A stretch of 61,286 nucleotides of DNA from assembly GCA_028876395.1 (NCBI GenBank), contig JAGWRX010000194.1:1-61286 (forward strand), given 5' to 3'. Origin of the DNA: Acidobacteriota bacterium (lineage in GTDB: Bacteria; Acidobacteriota; Terriglobia; Terriglobales; Acidobacteriaceae). Shown piece by piece: positions 25,835 to 34,929 of this stretch (its first letter is position 1; each line of letters opens with the position of its first letter). Under the pieces are notes generated by a model. The model was not told the DNA's origin. It saw nothing but the letters and a program-made list of their open reading frames with translations, and did no database searches. The position numbers were made by a program, and so were the translations under genes.

Positions 25835-27394
25835 CTACATGCCGCTTTGCGGGTTCTGGACCGGGTGCACAACCCGATAGCTGGCGCCACCCCTTGACCA
25901 GACGAGGAGCAGGATGCTCTTGCCGGCGGGGATGGAGTGAATTGCGCTCACGAATTTATCCGCGCTTTCGACAGGGCGCCGGTCCACCTCGAGGATGACG
26001 TCGCCGGGGGCGAGGCCCGCATCATCTGCGGGGCTGGCGGGACGAACGTCCTGGATGGCTGCGCCGTTGACGCGCGCAGGGATGCGCAACTGATCGCGAA
26101 GGTCCGGAGTCAGGTCGCTGACAGCGAGGCCGAGCCTTCCGCCCTGTGGCGAACCATGGCCGGTATTGTCAGCCACTTCATTGTCGGCGTGAAACTCGCC
26201 CACTGTGACCTTGACTGTTTCGGGCTTGCCATCGCGAAGAATGCCGAGGGCAATTGTGTTGCCTGGAGCAGTCTGCGTGACGGCCACCTGCAGGGCGCTT
26301 CCATTGACGATCGTCCTGCCGTTCAATTCACGCAGAACATCTCCGCTCTTGAGTCCGGCGCGGCTGGCGGGCGAGTCGGGCGTCACCTGGCTGACGATCG
26401 CTCCGGCCGCGTCGGGGACGCTGAAGAAGCTGGCGTTATCGGGCGTGACATCATTCATGCTGATGCCCAGGTAGCCATGATGCACGTCGCCGTTTTTGAT
26501 GATGGCATCAGCTGAGGCCTTGGCAATCTGCGAGGGAATGGCAAAGCCCGCACCCGCGAAGGCACCGCTGTTGGAGATGATGAAGGTGTTGATGCCGACC
26601 AACTCCCCGTGCGCATCCACCAACGGCCCGCCGGAGTTGCCGGGATTGATGGCAGCGTCGGTCTGGATGAAGTCGCCGGGCTTGCGCGGATCATCGGAGT
26701 AGGGATTGGGCCGGTCGAGAGCACTCACAATGCCGCGTGTCACCGAGAACTGGAAGTAGCCGAAGGGGCTGCCGAAAGCGAGAACGGTCTGGCCGGGGTG
26801 CAGCTTGGTGGAGTCACCCCATGCAACGCTCGTCAGGTTTGTTGCGTTGATCTTGATGACTGCCAGGTCGTTGAGTTTGTCGTCTCCGATCAGCCTGGCG
26901 GGGAAGACGCGGCGGTCGTGCAGTGTGACTCGGATCTGCGTGGCACCGTTGACGACGTGATTGTTGGTGAGGATGTATCCGTCCGGCGAGATGATGATGC
27001 CGCTGCCGATGCCATGCTCGACCTGTGCCGGCGGTGTCATGCCCTGGCCGTGGCCCTGCGGACCAAAGAAGAACTGCTGCAGCCCGGGTGGCAGATCGCG
27101 CGGTGAATTGTCCGGGCTGTCGTCGGACATGACGTCCTGCGCCGAAGCGCGCGACGTGACAGCGACGTTGACCACGGCTGGCGTGACGCGAGCAGCCACG
27201 GCTTCAACCGCGTTATCCAGCGCAACCAGTGAGGAGACGCTGTTGTCATCCATGGGAGACGCGCCGTTGCTGGCGGCCTGCGCCGTGTCGTGGCCGAGCA
27301 GGAACGTGAGTCCCAGAAGAACGGTTGCCGCTGCTCCCGCGGGGACAGCGAAACGTTTTGCTGTTGCGACTAATGAATTAGTTGATGCGGACAT
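25835..27394 (-). CDS. htrA: HtrA/Deg-family periplasmic serine protease
   Basis: 519 residues. An N-terminal hydrophobic anchor (AAATVLLGLTFLLGHDTAQA) exports it. The trypsin-like triad is seen: His in YILTNNHVVNGA, Asp in NDLAVIKI and Ser in NPGNSGGPL. Two PDZ domains follow (about 300-390 and 410-510). It would degrade or refold damaged envelope proteins. It starts 30 bp after the BlaR1 stop, with GAGAGG before its ATG, so it is the last gene of a blaI-blaR1-htrA operon. A palindrome like that upstream of blaI overlaps codons 5-9, suggesting direct BlaI control of this gene. Confidence 0.93.
   Translation of the reverse strand: MSASTNSLVATAKRFAVPAGAAATVLLGLTFLLGHDTAQAASNGASPMDDNSVSSLVALDNAVEAVAARVTPAVVNVAVTSRASAQDVMSDDSPDNSPRDLPPGLQQFFFGPQGHGQGMTPPAQVEHGIGSGIIISPDGYILTNNHVVNGATQIRVTLHDRRVFPARLIGDDKLNDLAVIKINATNLTSVAWGDSTKLHPGQTVLAFGSPFGYFQFSVTRGIVSALDRPNPYSDDPRKPGDFIQTDAAINPGNSGGPLVDAHGELVGINTFIISNSGAFAGAGFAIPSQIAKASADAIIKNGDVHHGYLGISMNDVTPDNASFFSVPDAAGAIVSQVTPDSPASRAGLKSGDVLRELNGRTIVNGSALQVAVTQTAPGNTIALGILRDGKPETVKVTVGEFHADNEVADNTGHGSPQGGRLGLAVSDLTPDLRDQLRIPARVNGAAIQDVRPASPADDAGLAPGDVILEVDRRPVESADKFVSAIHSIPAGKSILLLVWSRGGASYRVVHPVQNPQSGM
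27369..27382. promoter_or_regulatory. Candidate BlaI operator within the htrA start region
   Basis: ACTAATGAATTAGT: the half-site ACTAA, 4-nt spacer and TTAGT are the same half-sites and spacing as the palindrome upstream of blaI. It lies in the first ten codons of htrA. The symmetry is perfect outside the spacer. That it is a BlaI site is inference from the matching copy and the operon context. Confidence 0.55.
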
Positions 27395-27424
27395 GGTTAC
27401 CTCTCAGTGGGGTGAAGTTGATGT

Positions 27425-29011
27425 TTAGAGTTGAATCACGAACCAGCCGCTGCGGACGGGCACTGCAACCGGCTGAGCGGATGTGGAACCTGCGGGAAGA
27501 AATTTGAAGATCAACCGGGTGACTGTGATCTGGCCCGTCACGCGGTCTCCTGGCTGCACTGAGGCCGGAGCAGTGATTGGATCTGCGCTCTCGACGGTGT
27601 CATAGTCAGCGGATGTGCGCGCAGCATGACTCGCAGTATCCACCTGATCCCAGGCGGTGAGCACAATCCATTGCTGCTCATCGGCAGAGCCGGACGGTGA
27701 ACCAGCGAATGCCACGTTCATCATATGCTGCGGCGAACTGGCGGCGCGTTGCGAGGACGAAGCTTTCCATGCTGCTGCGGCGTATGACGCGGATGCGCCA
27801 CGTGTCTCAGAACTACGTGCAACAAGCGCATTCGCCTGCGTTGCGCGGAACCCACGTGTGGTAGCGGCGGTCTTGCGCACGGGCGTGTACGCTGCGCTGA
27901 TGAGCCGCGGCGTTCCGGCCTGCGAAGTTGTCGTTGCGGCTGCCTGCGCGCTTCCCGCAGTGCGCGCGGGAACAAACGCAACCAACTGCGGGCAGCGCGC
28001 GAGTTCCACTGAGGTGAACAGAAGGGCGCAACCAAGCACTCCCAGCAAAGCGCGTGTTGCCAGCGGATTCAAGGCATTCCTGCGCTGCAGGATGCGGTGC
28101 ACGCGCTGGGCGAGTTCAGGGCGGTGCCGCCATGCGCCCAGCGAAAGAGCCTCTGCGCGATGCTGCAGGCCGCGCTCGGCGAGATTCGCAAGGCAGGCCG
28201 CATAGGCATGCGGTGCGCGCGTGACGCGCACGACTCCTTCGTCACAGGCCATCTCCCGCTCCTGGCAGAGGCGGCGCTCGATCCACCAGAGCGCGGGGTC
28301 CAGAGGGAAAAGAACCAGGCAAAGCTTCTGGAAAAGATTGGTCCAGTCATCGCCGCGACGCAGATGTTCGGCTTCATGCAGAATCACCTGCTGCAGTTCT
28401 TCGGGCGTGAGTCGAGCGAGCAGCCACTCGGGGATAAGAATGCGAGGCGCAAAAAATCCAATGACGCTGGGGCGATCCAGCTCTTGTGTTGTGCAGAGCT
28501 GTACCTGCATGCGTCCTCGCATGCCGCCCTGCGAGGATGTTCCGCTGATGCAGGGCTCGATTGGAGTCGCGGTCTTCCACAACTTGCGCAAGCGGAATGA
28601 GTGCAGCGCAAGCTCCGCAGCGCGAAAGACCGACGCGGCGAGCCAGAGTGCGGCGAGCGCCAGGCTCCAGCGCATGTCCAGCTGCAACCAGGGTTTCGTT
28701 GAAGTCTCGGCTGCTCCGATGGCGACACCGTTGGATGCTGCGAAAGTGAGATGCGACAACAGGGGCACAAAGGGGAGCGCTACAAGTGTGGCGAATCCCG
28801 ACGCCCAGACGGCGAAGCGTTGCGCTGCAGGCATGCGGGGCGCAAGCCGAAGGCAGATGGCCAGACCGGAAGCAACCACGATGCCCTGCCAGAATGCGGT
28901 CGCGAGGATGGGCGCCGCTCCCTGTGAAAATGCACTGAACGCAGCGGAGAGCGCATCGCCCGCAGCGGACATTGCCCACGGAAGTGCGTCAATGATTGCC
29001 GATGGCTGCAT
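27425..29011 (-). CDS. BlaR1-like M56 membrane metallopeptidase
   Basis: 528 residues. Four N-terminal membrane helices are followed by the gluzincin motif in VILHEAEHLRRGDDW (H-E-x-x-H, with EREMACDEGVV as the third ligand region). This is the MecR1/BlaR1 M56 fold, which inactivates its BlaI partner on signal. The C-terminal 200 residues are low-complexity Ala/Thr/Ser-rich and end in a short beta-rich part; there is no penicillin-binding sensor domain, so the inducer is unlikely to be a beta-lactam. It starts 3 bp after the blaI stop. Likely an envelope-stress sensor given the downstream htrA. Confidence 0.88.
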   Translation of the reverse strand: MQPSAIIDALPWAMSAAGDALSAAFSAFSQGAAPILATAFWQGIVVASGLAICLRLAPRMPAAQRFAVWASGFATLVALPFVPLLSHLTFAASNGVAIGAAETSTKPWLQLDMRWSLALAALWLAASVFRAAELALHSFRLRKLWKTATPIEPCISGTSSQGGMRGRMQVQLCTTQELDRPSVIGFFAPRILIPEWLLARLTPEELQQVILHEAEHLRRGDDWTNLFQKLCLVLFPLDPALWWIERRLCQEREMACDEGVVRVTRAPHAYAACLANLAERGLQHRAEALSLGAWRHRPELAQRVHRILQRRNALNPLATRALLGVLGCALLFTSVELARCPQLVAFVPARTAGSAQAAATTTSQAGTPRLISAAYTPVRKTAATTRGFRATQANALVARSSETRGASASYAAAAWKASSSQRAASSPQHMMNVAFAGSPSGSADEQQWIVLTAWDQVDTASHAARTSADYDTVESADPITAPASVQPGDRVTGQITVTRLIFKFLPAGSTSAQPVAVPVRSGWFVIQL

Positions 29012-29014
29012 GCG

Positions 29015-29419
29015 CTACACCTCTTCCGCTTCTGCGCTGTCGGGGCCTGCGTCCCGGATGGCGTCCTTGAGCCGCTGCAATTCTTCGGGCGAAATCGTCT
29101 CGTCGCCCAGCAGTGATAACACGAGGCGTTCGCGCGAGTTGCCAAAGAAGCGGTTCAGCACGTGACGGATCTCAGACTGGCTGGCCTCGTGCTCTGCCAC
29201 GCAAGGGCGATAGACGAAGGCGCGGCCGGCCTGGCGGTGCTCGACATAACCCTTTTGCTCGAGGATGCGGATGGTTGTCAGCACCGAGTTATAGGCCAGG
29301 GCCTCACCCTCCGGCATCGCGGCGACCAGGTCGTTGACCGCGGAATCGCCGCGCTTCCAGAGGATCTTCATGAGCCTCAGCTCGGCTTCAGTCAGCGTAT
29401 TGGACTTCTTTGGAGGCAT
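29015..29419 (-). CDS. blaI: BlaI/MecI/CopY-family transcriptional repressor
   Basis: 134 residues. The winged-helix domain covers TLTEAELRLMKILWKRGDSAV to RILEQKGYVEHRQAGRAFVY, followed by the C-terminal dimerisation helices and the LNRFFGNS stretch, the region cut by the partner protease in BlaI proteins. It should bind palindromic operators as a dimer and be inactivated through the BlaR1-type protease encoded next. Start ATG 29419 follows AGGATAGAG; upstream in-frame codons are not conserved. A perfect palindrome 67 bp upstream is the likely self-regulatory site. Confidence 0.92.
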   Translation of the reverse strand: MPPKKSNTLTEAELRLMKILWKRGDSAVNDLVAAMPEGEALAYNSVLTTIRILEQKGYVEHRQAGRAFVYRPCVAEHEASQSEIRHVLNRFFGNSRERLVLSLLGDETISPEELQRLKDAIRDAGPDSAEAEEV

Positions 29420-29485
29420 CTCTATCCTGTTGATTTCATGCGGCAATCTCAGGGGCGAGATTTGCTGCACAATCGATGGACGAAC

Positions 29486-29501
29486 AACTAAAGGATTAGT
29501 T
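29486..29501. promoter_or_regulatory. Candidate BlaI operator upstream of blaI
   Basis: AACTAAAGGATTAGTT is a perfect inverted repeat (6-bp half-sites around AGGA). The same half-sites with the same spacer length occur at the start of htrA. Its place 67 bp before the repressor start suits autoregulation. Confidence 0.6.
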
Positions 29502-29599
29502 AGCAAGGGAAAATATTTTTTGCTCTGTAATTTGGTTGCCTGGGTGCAGGTCTGAGATTCAGGCTTTAACCGTCGCGCCGGTATTGCTCCCCGGCGGGA

Positions 29600-30442
29600 T
29601 CAGGCGCTTGTGTATACGCTGCGATTCCGGGACGGCTGAAGGAGTTCAATGGTGATGATTCCCGCCGGCACGAGGAATACGAGCGAGCCCACAACCCACA
29701 TGACCACCGCGCCCAGAATCTGATCGGGAAGCGGCGCAATGCCAAACGGGTTCGGATGCTCAACGTAAAAGGTATAGACCGGGCGATTGCAGAAGGCGAG
29801 AAAGGCCGATAGCGCGGTGTTCACAAGATCGGCGCCAACCAGATAGAGCAGAATCCCCCAGCGAAGGCTGCGCCGCGTGGTGGGCCATGGACGGACGATG
29901 CACCACCAGAAAAGCAGCGAGGTAAAGAGGAAGCAGAGGTGCTCCAGATCGTGCACGGTTTCGTTTTCGAGGGCGAGGTCATATGCGCCGGGCACGTGCC
30001 AACCGAGAAAAGTGATGTTCATTGCCAGCCACGCGACAGAAGGCAATACAAGCCAGTGCGCCAGGCGGCGAAGGGGACTGAGTCTCAGCAGCGGACCGGC
30101 TATCCATTTGCGCATGATCTCTGGCAGGCCCCGAAGGAGCGGGACAACGGGAAGTCCCATGAGAACCAACGGCGGCACGATCGACATCAGGATCAGGTGC
30201 TCGACCATATGCGCGCTGAGCAGGACATCGGCGAATGCGTCGAGCGGAGAGCCGATTGCGATCCACAAGCTGGCCATGCCTGCGAGGAAAGACACGAGCC
30301 TCCATCCGCGGAATTGCTCAGGGCGTGTTTTGCGCAGGGCGAGCCATCCGCGCACATACACGACGGTCGTGAGCACGGTGGCCAGGGTGAGCCAGACCGG
30401 AAGCGACCAGTCTTCCAGCACGGATTGCATTGCAGTGGACAT
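29600..30442 (-). CDS. ctaG: CtaG-type cytochrome c oxidase assembly membrane protein
   Basis: 280 residues with about seven helices. LSAHMVEHLILMSIVPPLVLMG and HDLEHLCFLFTSLLFWW carry the conserved His residues of the caa3_CtaG family (PF09678), which helps build the copper centres of caa3-type oxidases. It follows the cytochrome b-c gene by 3 bp and is the last gene of the respiratory operon. This is not the Cox11-type CtaG. Function is inferred from family and context. Confidence 0.88.
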   Translation of the reverse strand: MSTAMQSVLEDWSLPVWLTLATVLTTVVYVRGWLALRKTRPEQFRGWRLVSFLAGMASLWIAIGSPLDAFADVLLSAHMVEHLILMSIVPPLVLMGLPVVPLLRGLPEIMRKWIAGPLLRLSPLRRLAHWLVLPSVAWLAMNITFLGWHVPGAYDLALENETVHDLEHLCFLFTSLLFWWCIVRPWPTTRRSLRWGILLYLVGADLVNTALSAFLAFCNRPVYTFYVEHPNPFGIAPLPDQILGAVVMWVVGSLVFLVPAGIITIELLQPSRNRSVYTSA

Positions 30443-30445
30443 GCG

Positions 30446-31969
30446 CTACGGCGTTCTCACTACGTCTGATTTCGCGGGTACGCGCATCGCCCCTGCATGC
30501 GTGAGGGAGCGCGAGGCATCGACGGCAGGCGCGAGATTCTTTTCGCGCAGCGTCATCAGGAAGCTGACGAGTGCGCGCGTTTCCGCGGGGCTGAGAGCCT
30601 TGCCGTATGCGGGCATGTTTCCGCCGCCTTGCAAGACCTGGCGAATGATCTGGTCCTCCGTCATGCGGGTCGCCAGGGAGTCGAGCGCCGGCCCGCGCAT
30701 GCCTCCCACGCCGCCCAGTGCGTGGCAGTTGCGGCACTGCTTGTTCTGCAGCACCAGTGCGCCCTGGCGCTCCAGCGGCGAGCGCTGTTGCAGATAGGCA
30801 ACCGGGATTGCCTCGCCGGACCATGCTTCCATGATGGGGCTCCACGGCGTGTAGGTGCCAAGCTGCGTGAAGATGGCCAGCGTTACGGCGATGATGCCGA
30901 CCATGAGCACGGCGATGGGACGGCGCTTCCAATGCTTCTCGCCCTCACCTGCCACCAGAGGCAGCAGCAGCATGCCACCAATGACGACGATTGGCGCGAT
31001 GAAGATGAAAGGCGTTTCAAGCTCCGGAGGCAGATAGGCGAGCACCGCGTAAATCCAGAGGAAAGCGAAGTCCGGCTTGGGCGCGGTCTGAATGATGGTG
31101 GGGTCGGGCTGCCCGGTTGGGCCGAAGGGGCCAAAATAAAGCGCGCATGCAAGGACGGACAGCATGATGGCCGCGGCGAAGACAGCGTCCTTCCATGCTG
31201 CGTCGGGAACAAAGGGGACACCGCTGTTTTCTGTCAGCTCGTGATATTCGTGCTCGTAGGTTGCCTTGCTTACAATGCGTCCCGGCATGGGCCACTCGTT
31301 GATGCCCAGGCGCAACACCATCCAGACATGCAGACCAACCAGGGCGAGCAGAATGCCGGGAATCACGAAAACGTGCAAGGCGAAAAAGCGCGAGAGCGTC
31401 TGGCCGCCGATGATGGGACCGCCGAGCATCATGTGGACCAATGGGCCGCCGATCCACGGAACGCGGCTGATAATTGAAGCGCCGATACCGAGGCCCCAAT
31501 AGGCGTCCTGGTCAAAGCGCAGCACCTGCCCGGTGAATGCCATGCCGAGCGTGAGCAGCAGCAGAAAGACTCCGATGATCCAGGTGAGCTCGCGCGGAAA
31601 CTTGTATGCGCCGAAGAGGAAGACCTGCACCATGTGGATGAGGACGATGGCGACCATGAAGTCCGATCCCCAGCCATGAATCGCGCGCAGAAGCCAGCCC
31701 AGCGTGACGTTGTGATTGAGAAACTGCAGGCTGCCCCACGCTTCGCCGGCCGAGGGCGAGTAGACAAGCGCGAGGAGAATGCCCGTGACCACTTGCAGGA
31801 TCAGAAGCACTGTTGCGGCGCTGCCGAAGACATACCACCAGCTGGCGCTGCGCTCCGGTGTCGGGTGCTGCGCGGCCTCGGTCAGCGGCTTGGCGAGTCC
31901 GAGACGGCGGTCGAGCCAGGCGAACGTCCTGCCAGCGGCGGAATTGGAACGCTTGTTCAGGCTGGCCAT
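30446..31969 (-). CDS. Cytochrome b fused to a C-terminal cytochrome c domain
   Basis: 507 residues. Eight helices form a complete cytochrome b: haem-ligand pairs are in RAIHGWGSDFMVAIVLIHM (His-x13-His) and FFALHVFVIPGILLALVGLH (His-x14-His, the spacing seen in b6-type proteins). After the last helix comes a monohaem cytochrome c domain with KQCRNCHALGG and a Met ligand near GGGNMPAYG. It is the quinol-oxidising core of a bc-type complex, with its electron outlet attached. Start overlaps the Rieske stop by 13 bp. The cytochrome c fusion suggests direct transfer to the oxidase encoded upstream. Confidence 0.92.
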   Translation of the reverse strand: MASLNKRSNSAAGRTFAWLDRRLGLAKPLTEAAQHPTPERSASWWYVFGSAATVLLILQVVTGILLALVYSPSAGEAWGSLQFLNHNVTLGWLLRAIHGWGSDFMVAIVLIHMVQVFLFGAYKFPRELTWIIGVFLLLLTLGMAFTGQVLRFDQDAYWGLGIGASIISRVPWIGGPLVHMMLGGPIIGGQTLSRFFALHVFVIPGILLALVGLHVWMVLRLGINEWPMPGRIVSKATYEHEYHELTENSGVPFVPDAAWKDAVFAAAIMLSVLACALYFGPFGPTGQPDPTIIQTAPKPDFAFLWIYAVLAYLPPELETPFIFIAPIVVIGGMLLLPLVAGEGEKHWKRRPIAVLMVGIIAVTLAIFTQLGTYTPWSPIMEAWSGEAIPVAYLQQRSPLERQGALVLQNKQCRNCHALGGVGGMRGPALDSLATRMTEDQIIRQVLQGGGNMPAYGKALSPAETRALVSFLMTLREKNLAPAVDASRSLTHAGAMRVPAKSDVVRTP

Positions 31970-32637
31970 GAGGAGGACCTTTCTGCGGCTTCAGCTTCCT
32001 GCGCAGGCGCGGCAGAAGATGGAGACTCGATCTGGATCAGCGGCTTCGGCTTTTTTGCGCACGCCTCTGTTGCGGGCGTGGGCATGGCTCCTGCCTGGAT
32101 CATCAGGTGATTGCCGACGAGCTTGTATTCGTACTCGAAGAGGCCGCGCTCTGGGGGCCCTGACGCACGTGAGCCGTCCTCGTAATACGCGCCGCCGTGG
32201 CACGGACACAGAAACAGCCGCGACTGCGCAAACCAGCGAACCGGGCAGCCAAGGTGTGCGCAATTGATGGCGAAGACCTGAAACCTCTTTCCCTCGATGT
32301 GCCGTACCCAGCAGGCCGCGTTTCCCGTTGCGCCGTCTGAAACCATGGTGACGGGATTGCGATAGTCAGCGAGGCGCGTTTCACCCTCGGGGAACTCGCT
32401 GACAGTGCCGAGCGATACCCAGGAGTTGTAGCTCGCACTCTTCCTGAACGCAGGGCCGAGAATGTAGCCAAAAATGGGCACGGCCAGCACAGCGCCGACT
32501 GCACCGTTCAAATAAAGTGAGAGCTTGAAGAGAAATGCGCGCCGCGTGTGCAGTGCATCCTTGGCCGCCGCAGCAGTCGTGGCCTCGGTTGTCCCTTCTG
32601 GCTGCAACTGCGCGCCGGGATCGTGGGGTGTGCTCAT
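31957..32637 (-). CDS. Rieske iron-sulfur protein
   Basis: 226 residues. One membrane anchor (NGAVGAVLAVPIFGYILG) precedes the Rieske domain with the 2Fe-2S ligands NCAHLGCPV and LFLCPCHGGAY (C-x-H...C-x-x-H) plus the bridging Cys pair. A long soluble N-terminal segment (35 residues, Thr/Ala-rich) precedes the anchor. The protein takes electrons from quinol bound at cytochrome b. Overlaps both neighbours (4 bp with the dihaem cytochrome, 13 bp with cytochrome b). Confidence 0.95.
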   Translation of the reverse strand: MSTPHDPGAQLQPEGTTEATTAAAAKDALHTRRAFLFKLSLYLNGAVGAVLAVPIFGYILGPAFRKSASYNSWVSLGTVSEFPEGETRLADYRNPVTMVSDGATGNAACWVRHIEGKRFQVFAINCAHLGCPVRWFAQSRLFLCPCHGGAYYEDGSRASGPPERGLFEYEYKLVGNHLMIQAGAMPTPATEACAKKPKPLIQIESPSSAAPAQEAEAAERSSSWPA

Positions 32638-33434
32638 TGGATCTCCTTGCCGGTTGCGCCGGACGTGCTGCCTGTGCCGCTTGCAGATTGAGCGGGCGCG
32701 GGTGCGCGATGTTCTGCCAGCCAGGCAACAATGTTGTCAATCTCTTGCGGAGTGAGTGCGTGTGCGCCTGGGCCCGTGATATAGCCGCGCCAGTCGGGCA
32801 CGTTCTCATCGGGCCGTCCGGCGATGACGAGGCTGCGCAGGCTCTGATCGCTGACGAGAGCCAGGTAGGACGGGTCCACGATCGAGTCAGGTGAAGCTCC
32901 CTGCTGCGCGGGCTTGCCATCGGCTGCCGACTTGATGCCCGTGCCGTCCACTCCGTGGCAACGGGAGCAGGCTGCGACAAACGTCTTCTGTCCTTCCCCG
33001 GCATTGCCCGGCGAACTGCTGGCGTAGGGAGGAAGAGTGATGCCGGCAAACTCAGCCGGCTTGCCCCACTTGTGGAGCATGCCCTGGACCACAACATCAA
33101 TCTGCTGGTCGGTGAGGGTTCCGCCCGCGCTGCGCGCAAAGGGGGGCATCAGCGTGCCGTTCACGCCTTTGGCCGTGATGGTGCGCAGATTGCCTGCTCC
33201 GGCGATAGCGAGATAAGCGGCATTATTCAAGGGCAGCGCTGCGCCATCGCGTCCGTTTTCTCCGTGACAGCCTGAGCAGTTCTGCTTGTAAAGCGTGTTG
33301 AAGTCGAGCACCTCGTCGGGGCGAGCGACCTCGGACTCCTGCCTGGGATATCCCGGCATGCTTTTGCAACCGAGGCAGACAAGCGCCGCTGCGCCCAGGG
33401 CGAGAAGTGGCAATGCTTTGAGGCGGCTCTTCAT
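32634..33434 (-). CDS. Dihaem cytochrome c lipoprotein
   Basis: 266 residues. The N-terminus ends in a lipobox (ALVCLGC), so it is a lipoprotein attached to a membrane. Two cytochrome c domains carry NCSGCHGENG and ACSRCHGVDGTG; Met ligands lie near GTLMPPFA and near DENVPDWRG. It probably carries electrons between the Rieske/cytochrome b complex and the oxidase, like the cc subunit of actinobacterial bcc-aa3 supercomplexes. It overlaps both flanking genes by 4 bp. Confidence 0.92.
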   Translation of the reverse strand: MKSRLKALPLLALGAAALVCLGCKSMPGYPRQESEVARPDEVLDFNTLYKQNCSGCHGENGRDGAALPLNNAAYLAIAGAGNLRTITAKGVNGTLMPPFARSAGGTLTDQQIDVVVQGMLHKWGKPAEFAGITLPPYASSSPGNAGEGQKTFVAACSRCHGVDGTGIKSAADGKPAQQGASPDSIVDPSYLALVSDQSLRSLVIAGRPDENVPDWRGYITGPGAHALTPQEIDNIVAWLAEHRAPAPAQSASGTGSTSGATGKEIQ

Positions 33435-34288
33435 TCCTGTCCGTCCTTCTTTCCGGTCTCATCCTGCGGCTCACCGATTGCGCCGTGCAGTCCGGCGCGC
33501 AGAGCAAACGGCAGCGCCTGAAACTGCGGCGTGCGCACCCGGGCCTGCAGATTGACGACGTAGCCTGCGACCAGCCCGAAAGCAATCTGCGATGGAATGA
33601 ACCAGAACCAGTTGATGCGCTCGTTCAAGACGGGGCTGATGATTGCCAGCGTGGAAGAAAGCAGGCCCGTCCACAGCAGGGGAGCAAGAAAGCCTGCGGT
33701 GAGGATCGGCCACCTGGGAAACATGGGCAGCATGGCGCCGTAGAGCAGACCGACCAGCAGCGAGGCAATCGTGTGAATGACAAGGGCAGCCAGCAAGCCC
33801 TGCCAATGAAACTGGGCAAGGAATTCATTGCTCTGGCCCGCCCAGCTTACGAAACCGCCGGCAGCCATCAGATTTGTGGCGTACCAGAGGCTGTGATACT
33901 TGATCAGGCTGAAGGCCGTTGCAGGGACGATCATGGCGATGCCGCCGGCGATGCCGCCTTTCAATCCGGTTGTGATGCGGAATGTTTCGACCGGGACCAT
34001 CTTGCGGTGCAGTGGGTCAATGGGCAGCCGGTCAATGGATTTGCGGGCGCTGGAGATTTCAATTTCCTCCTCGCTCGTCTCGACCATCAAGTGGGCCTCA
34101 ACGGGCAGCACCTCGCGGAACCATCCCAGGCTTGCCGCCAGCGACAGCAGCAGGCCGAGCGCGCTGATGGCCGCGCTTGTGACCATGCCGGTAAAGATAA
34201 GTGTCAGTCCCAGCGCCAGCACCAGCGGCCATACCGTTGGCGCCGGCATGTGCACTGCGTTGTGCTCAGTCTCGCTCTCGTGCTGCAT
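33431..34288 (-). CDS. Unknown multi-spanning membrane protein within the respiratory operon
   Basis: 285 residues. Two N-terminal helices (VWPLVLALGLTLIFTGMV and ISALGLLLSLAASLGW) look like a subunit-IV-type hairpin. A soluble acidic loop with EEEIEISSARKSIDRLPIDP follows, then about five helices with a Gly-rich GLKGGIAGGIAMIVPATAFS start. I do not recognise the family. It lies between cox subunit III and the dihaem cytochrome c, with gap 20 bp and overlap 4 bp, so it is probably a structural or assembly subunit of this chain. Start ATG 34288 follows GCGAGG; the frame is open upstream but that is another gene. Confidence 0.7.
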   Translation of the reverse strand: MQHESETEHNAVHMPAPTVWPLVLALGLTLIFTGMVTSAAISALGLLLSLAASLGWFREVLPVEAHLMVETSEEEIEISSARKSIDRLPIDPLHRKMVPVETFRITTGLKGGIAGGIAMIVPATAFSLIKYHSLWYATNLMAAGGFVSWAGQSNEFLAQFHWQGLLAALVIHTIASLLVGLLYGAMLPMFPRWPILTAGFLAPLLWTGLLSSTLAIISPVLNERINWFWFIPSQIAFGLVAGYVVNLQARVRTPQFQALPFALRAGLHGAIGEPQDETGKKDGQE

Positions 34289-34308
34289 TGCGTACCTCGC
34301 TTGCCGCC

Positions 34309-34905
34309 TCAGCGGCCAAGAACATAGACGACGGTGAAGACGACGACCCACACCGCATCGACAAAATGCCAGTAAATTGAAAGAACCTCGAGCCGACCGG
34401 CATGGCTGCTGTTTACCTTGCCCATGAGGGAAAAGATGAGAGCAATGCTCAGCATGATGAGGCCGGCGATGACGTGCGACGCGTGCAGCCCCACCAGAGA
34501 ATAAAAGGTCGTTCCAAAAAGATTTGTGCGGATGGTGAGGCCGTGGCGATAGATGAGTTCGTGCCACTCGCGCGCCGTGCCGGCGATGAAGATGCTGCCC
34601 AGCAGGACGGTCGCTGCGAGCCAGGATGAGCTTCGGCCGATCCTGCCCGCGCGCAACTCATGTACCGCGAAGTGCACGGTGATACTGCTCGAGAGCAGGC
34701 AGATGGTGGAAAGGATGGGCAGGTCCAGCACCTCGCGCGGAGTAGGCCCGCTTAGGCTCTTGCCCAAATAGAAGATGTAGGCCACGACAAAGATAATGAA
34801 GATTGCCGACTCGGCCGCGATGAGGCACGCCATGCCGACGATGCCGCGCGAAGGCTGCCTCCATTCTTCGCTGGCCGGGTGCGATATTGCCACTGCTGTG
34901 CTCAT
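34309..34905 (-). CDS. ctaE: Cytochrome c oxidase subunit III
   Basis: 198 residues with five helices. GIVGMACLIAAESAIFIIFVVAY and FYSLVGLHASHVIAGLIM are the diagnostic blocks of heme-copper oxidase subunit III, in the short five-helix form; the final WHFVDAVWVVVF is also standard. It stabilises the oxidase core. GAGGAG precedes the ATG, 24 bp after the subunit I stop. Confidence 0.93.
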   Translation of the reverse strand: MSTAVAISHPASEEWRQPSRGIVGMACLIAAESAIFIIFVVAYIFYLGKSLSGPTPREVLDLPILSTICLLSSSITVHFAVHELRAGRIGRSSSWLAATVLLGSIFIAGTAREWHELIYRHGLTIRTNLFGTTFYSLVGLHASHVIAGLIMLSIALIFSLMGKVNSSHAGRLEVLSIYWHFVDAVWVVVFTVVYVLGR

Positions 34906-34929
34906 CAGGCTGCTCCTCGACTGCTCTGT

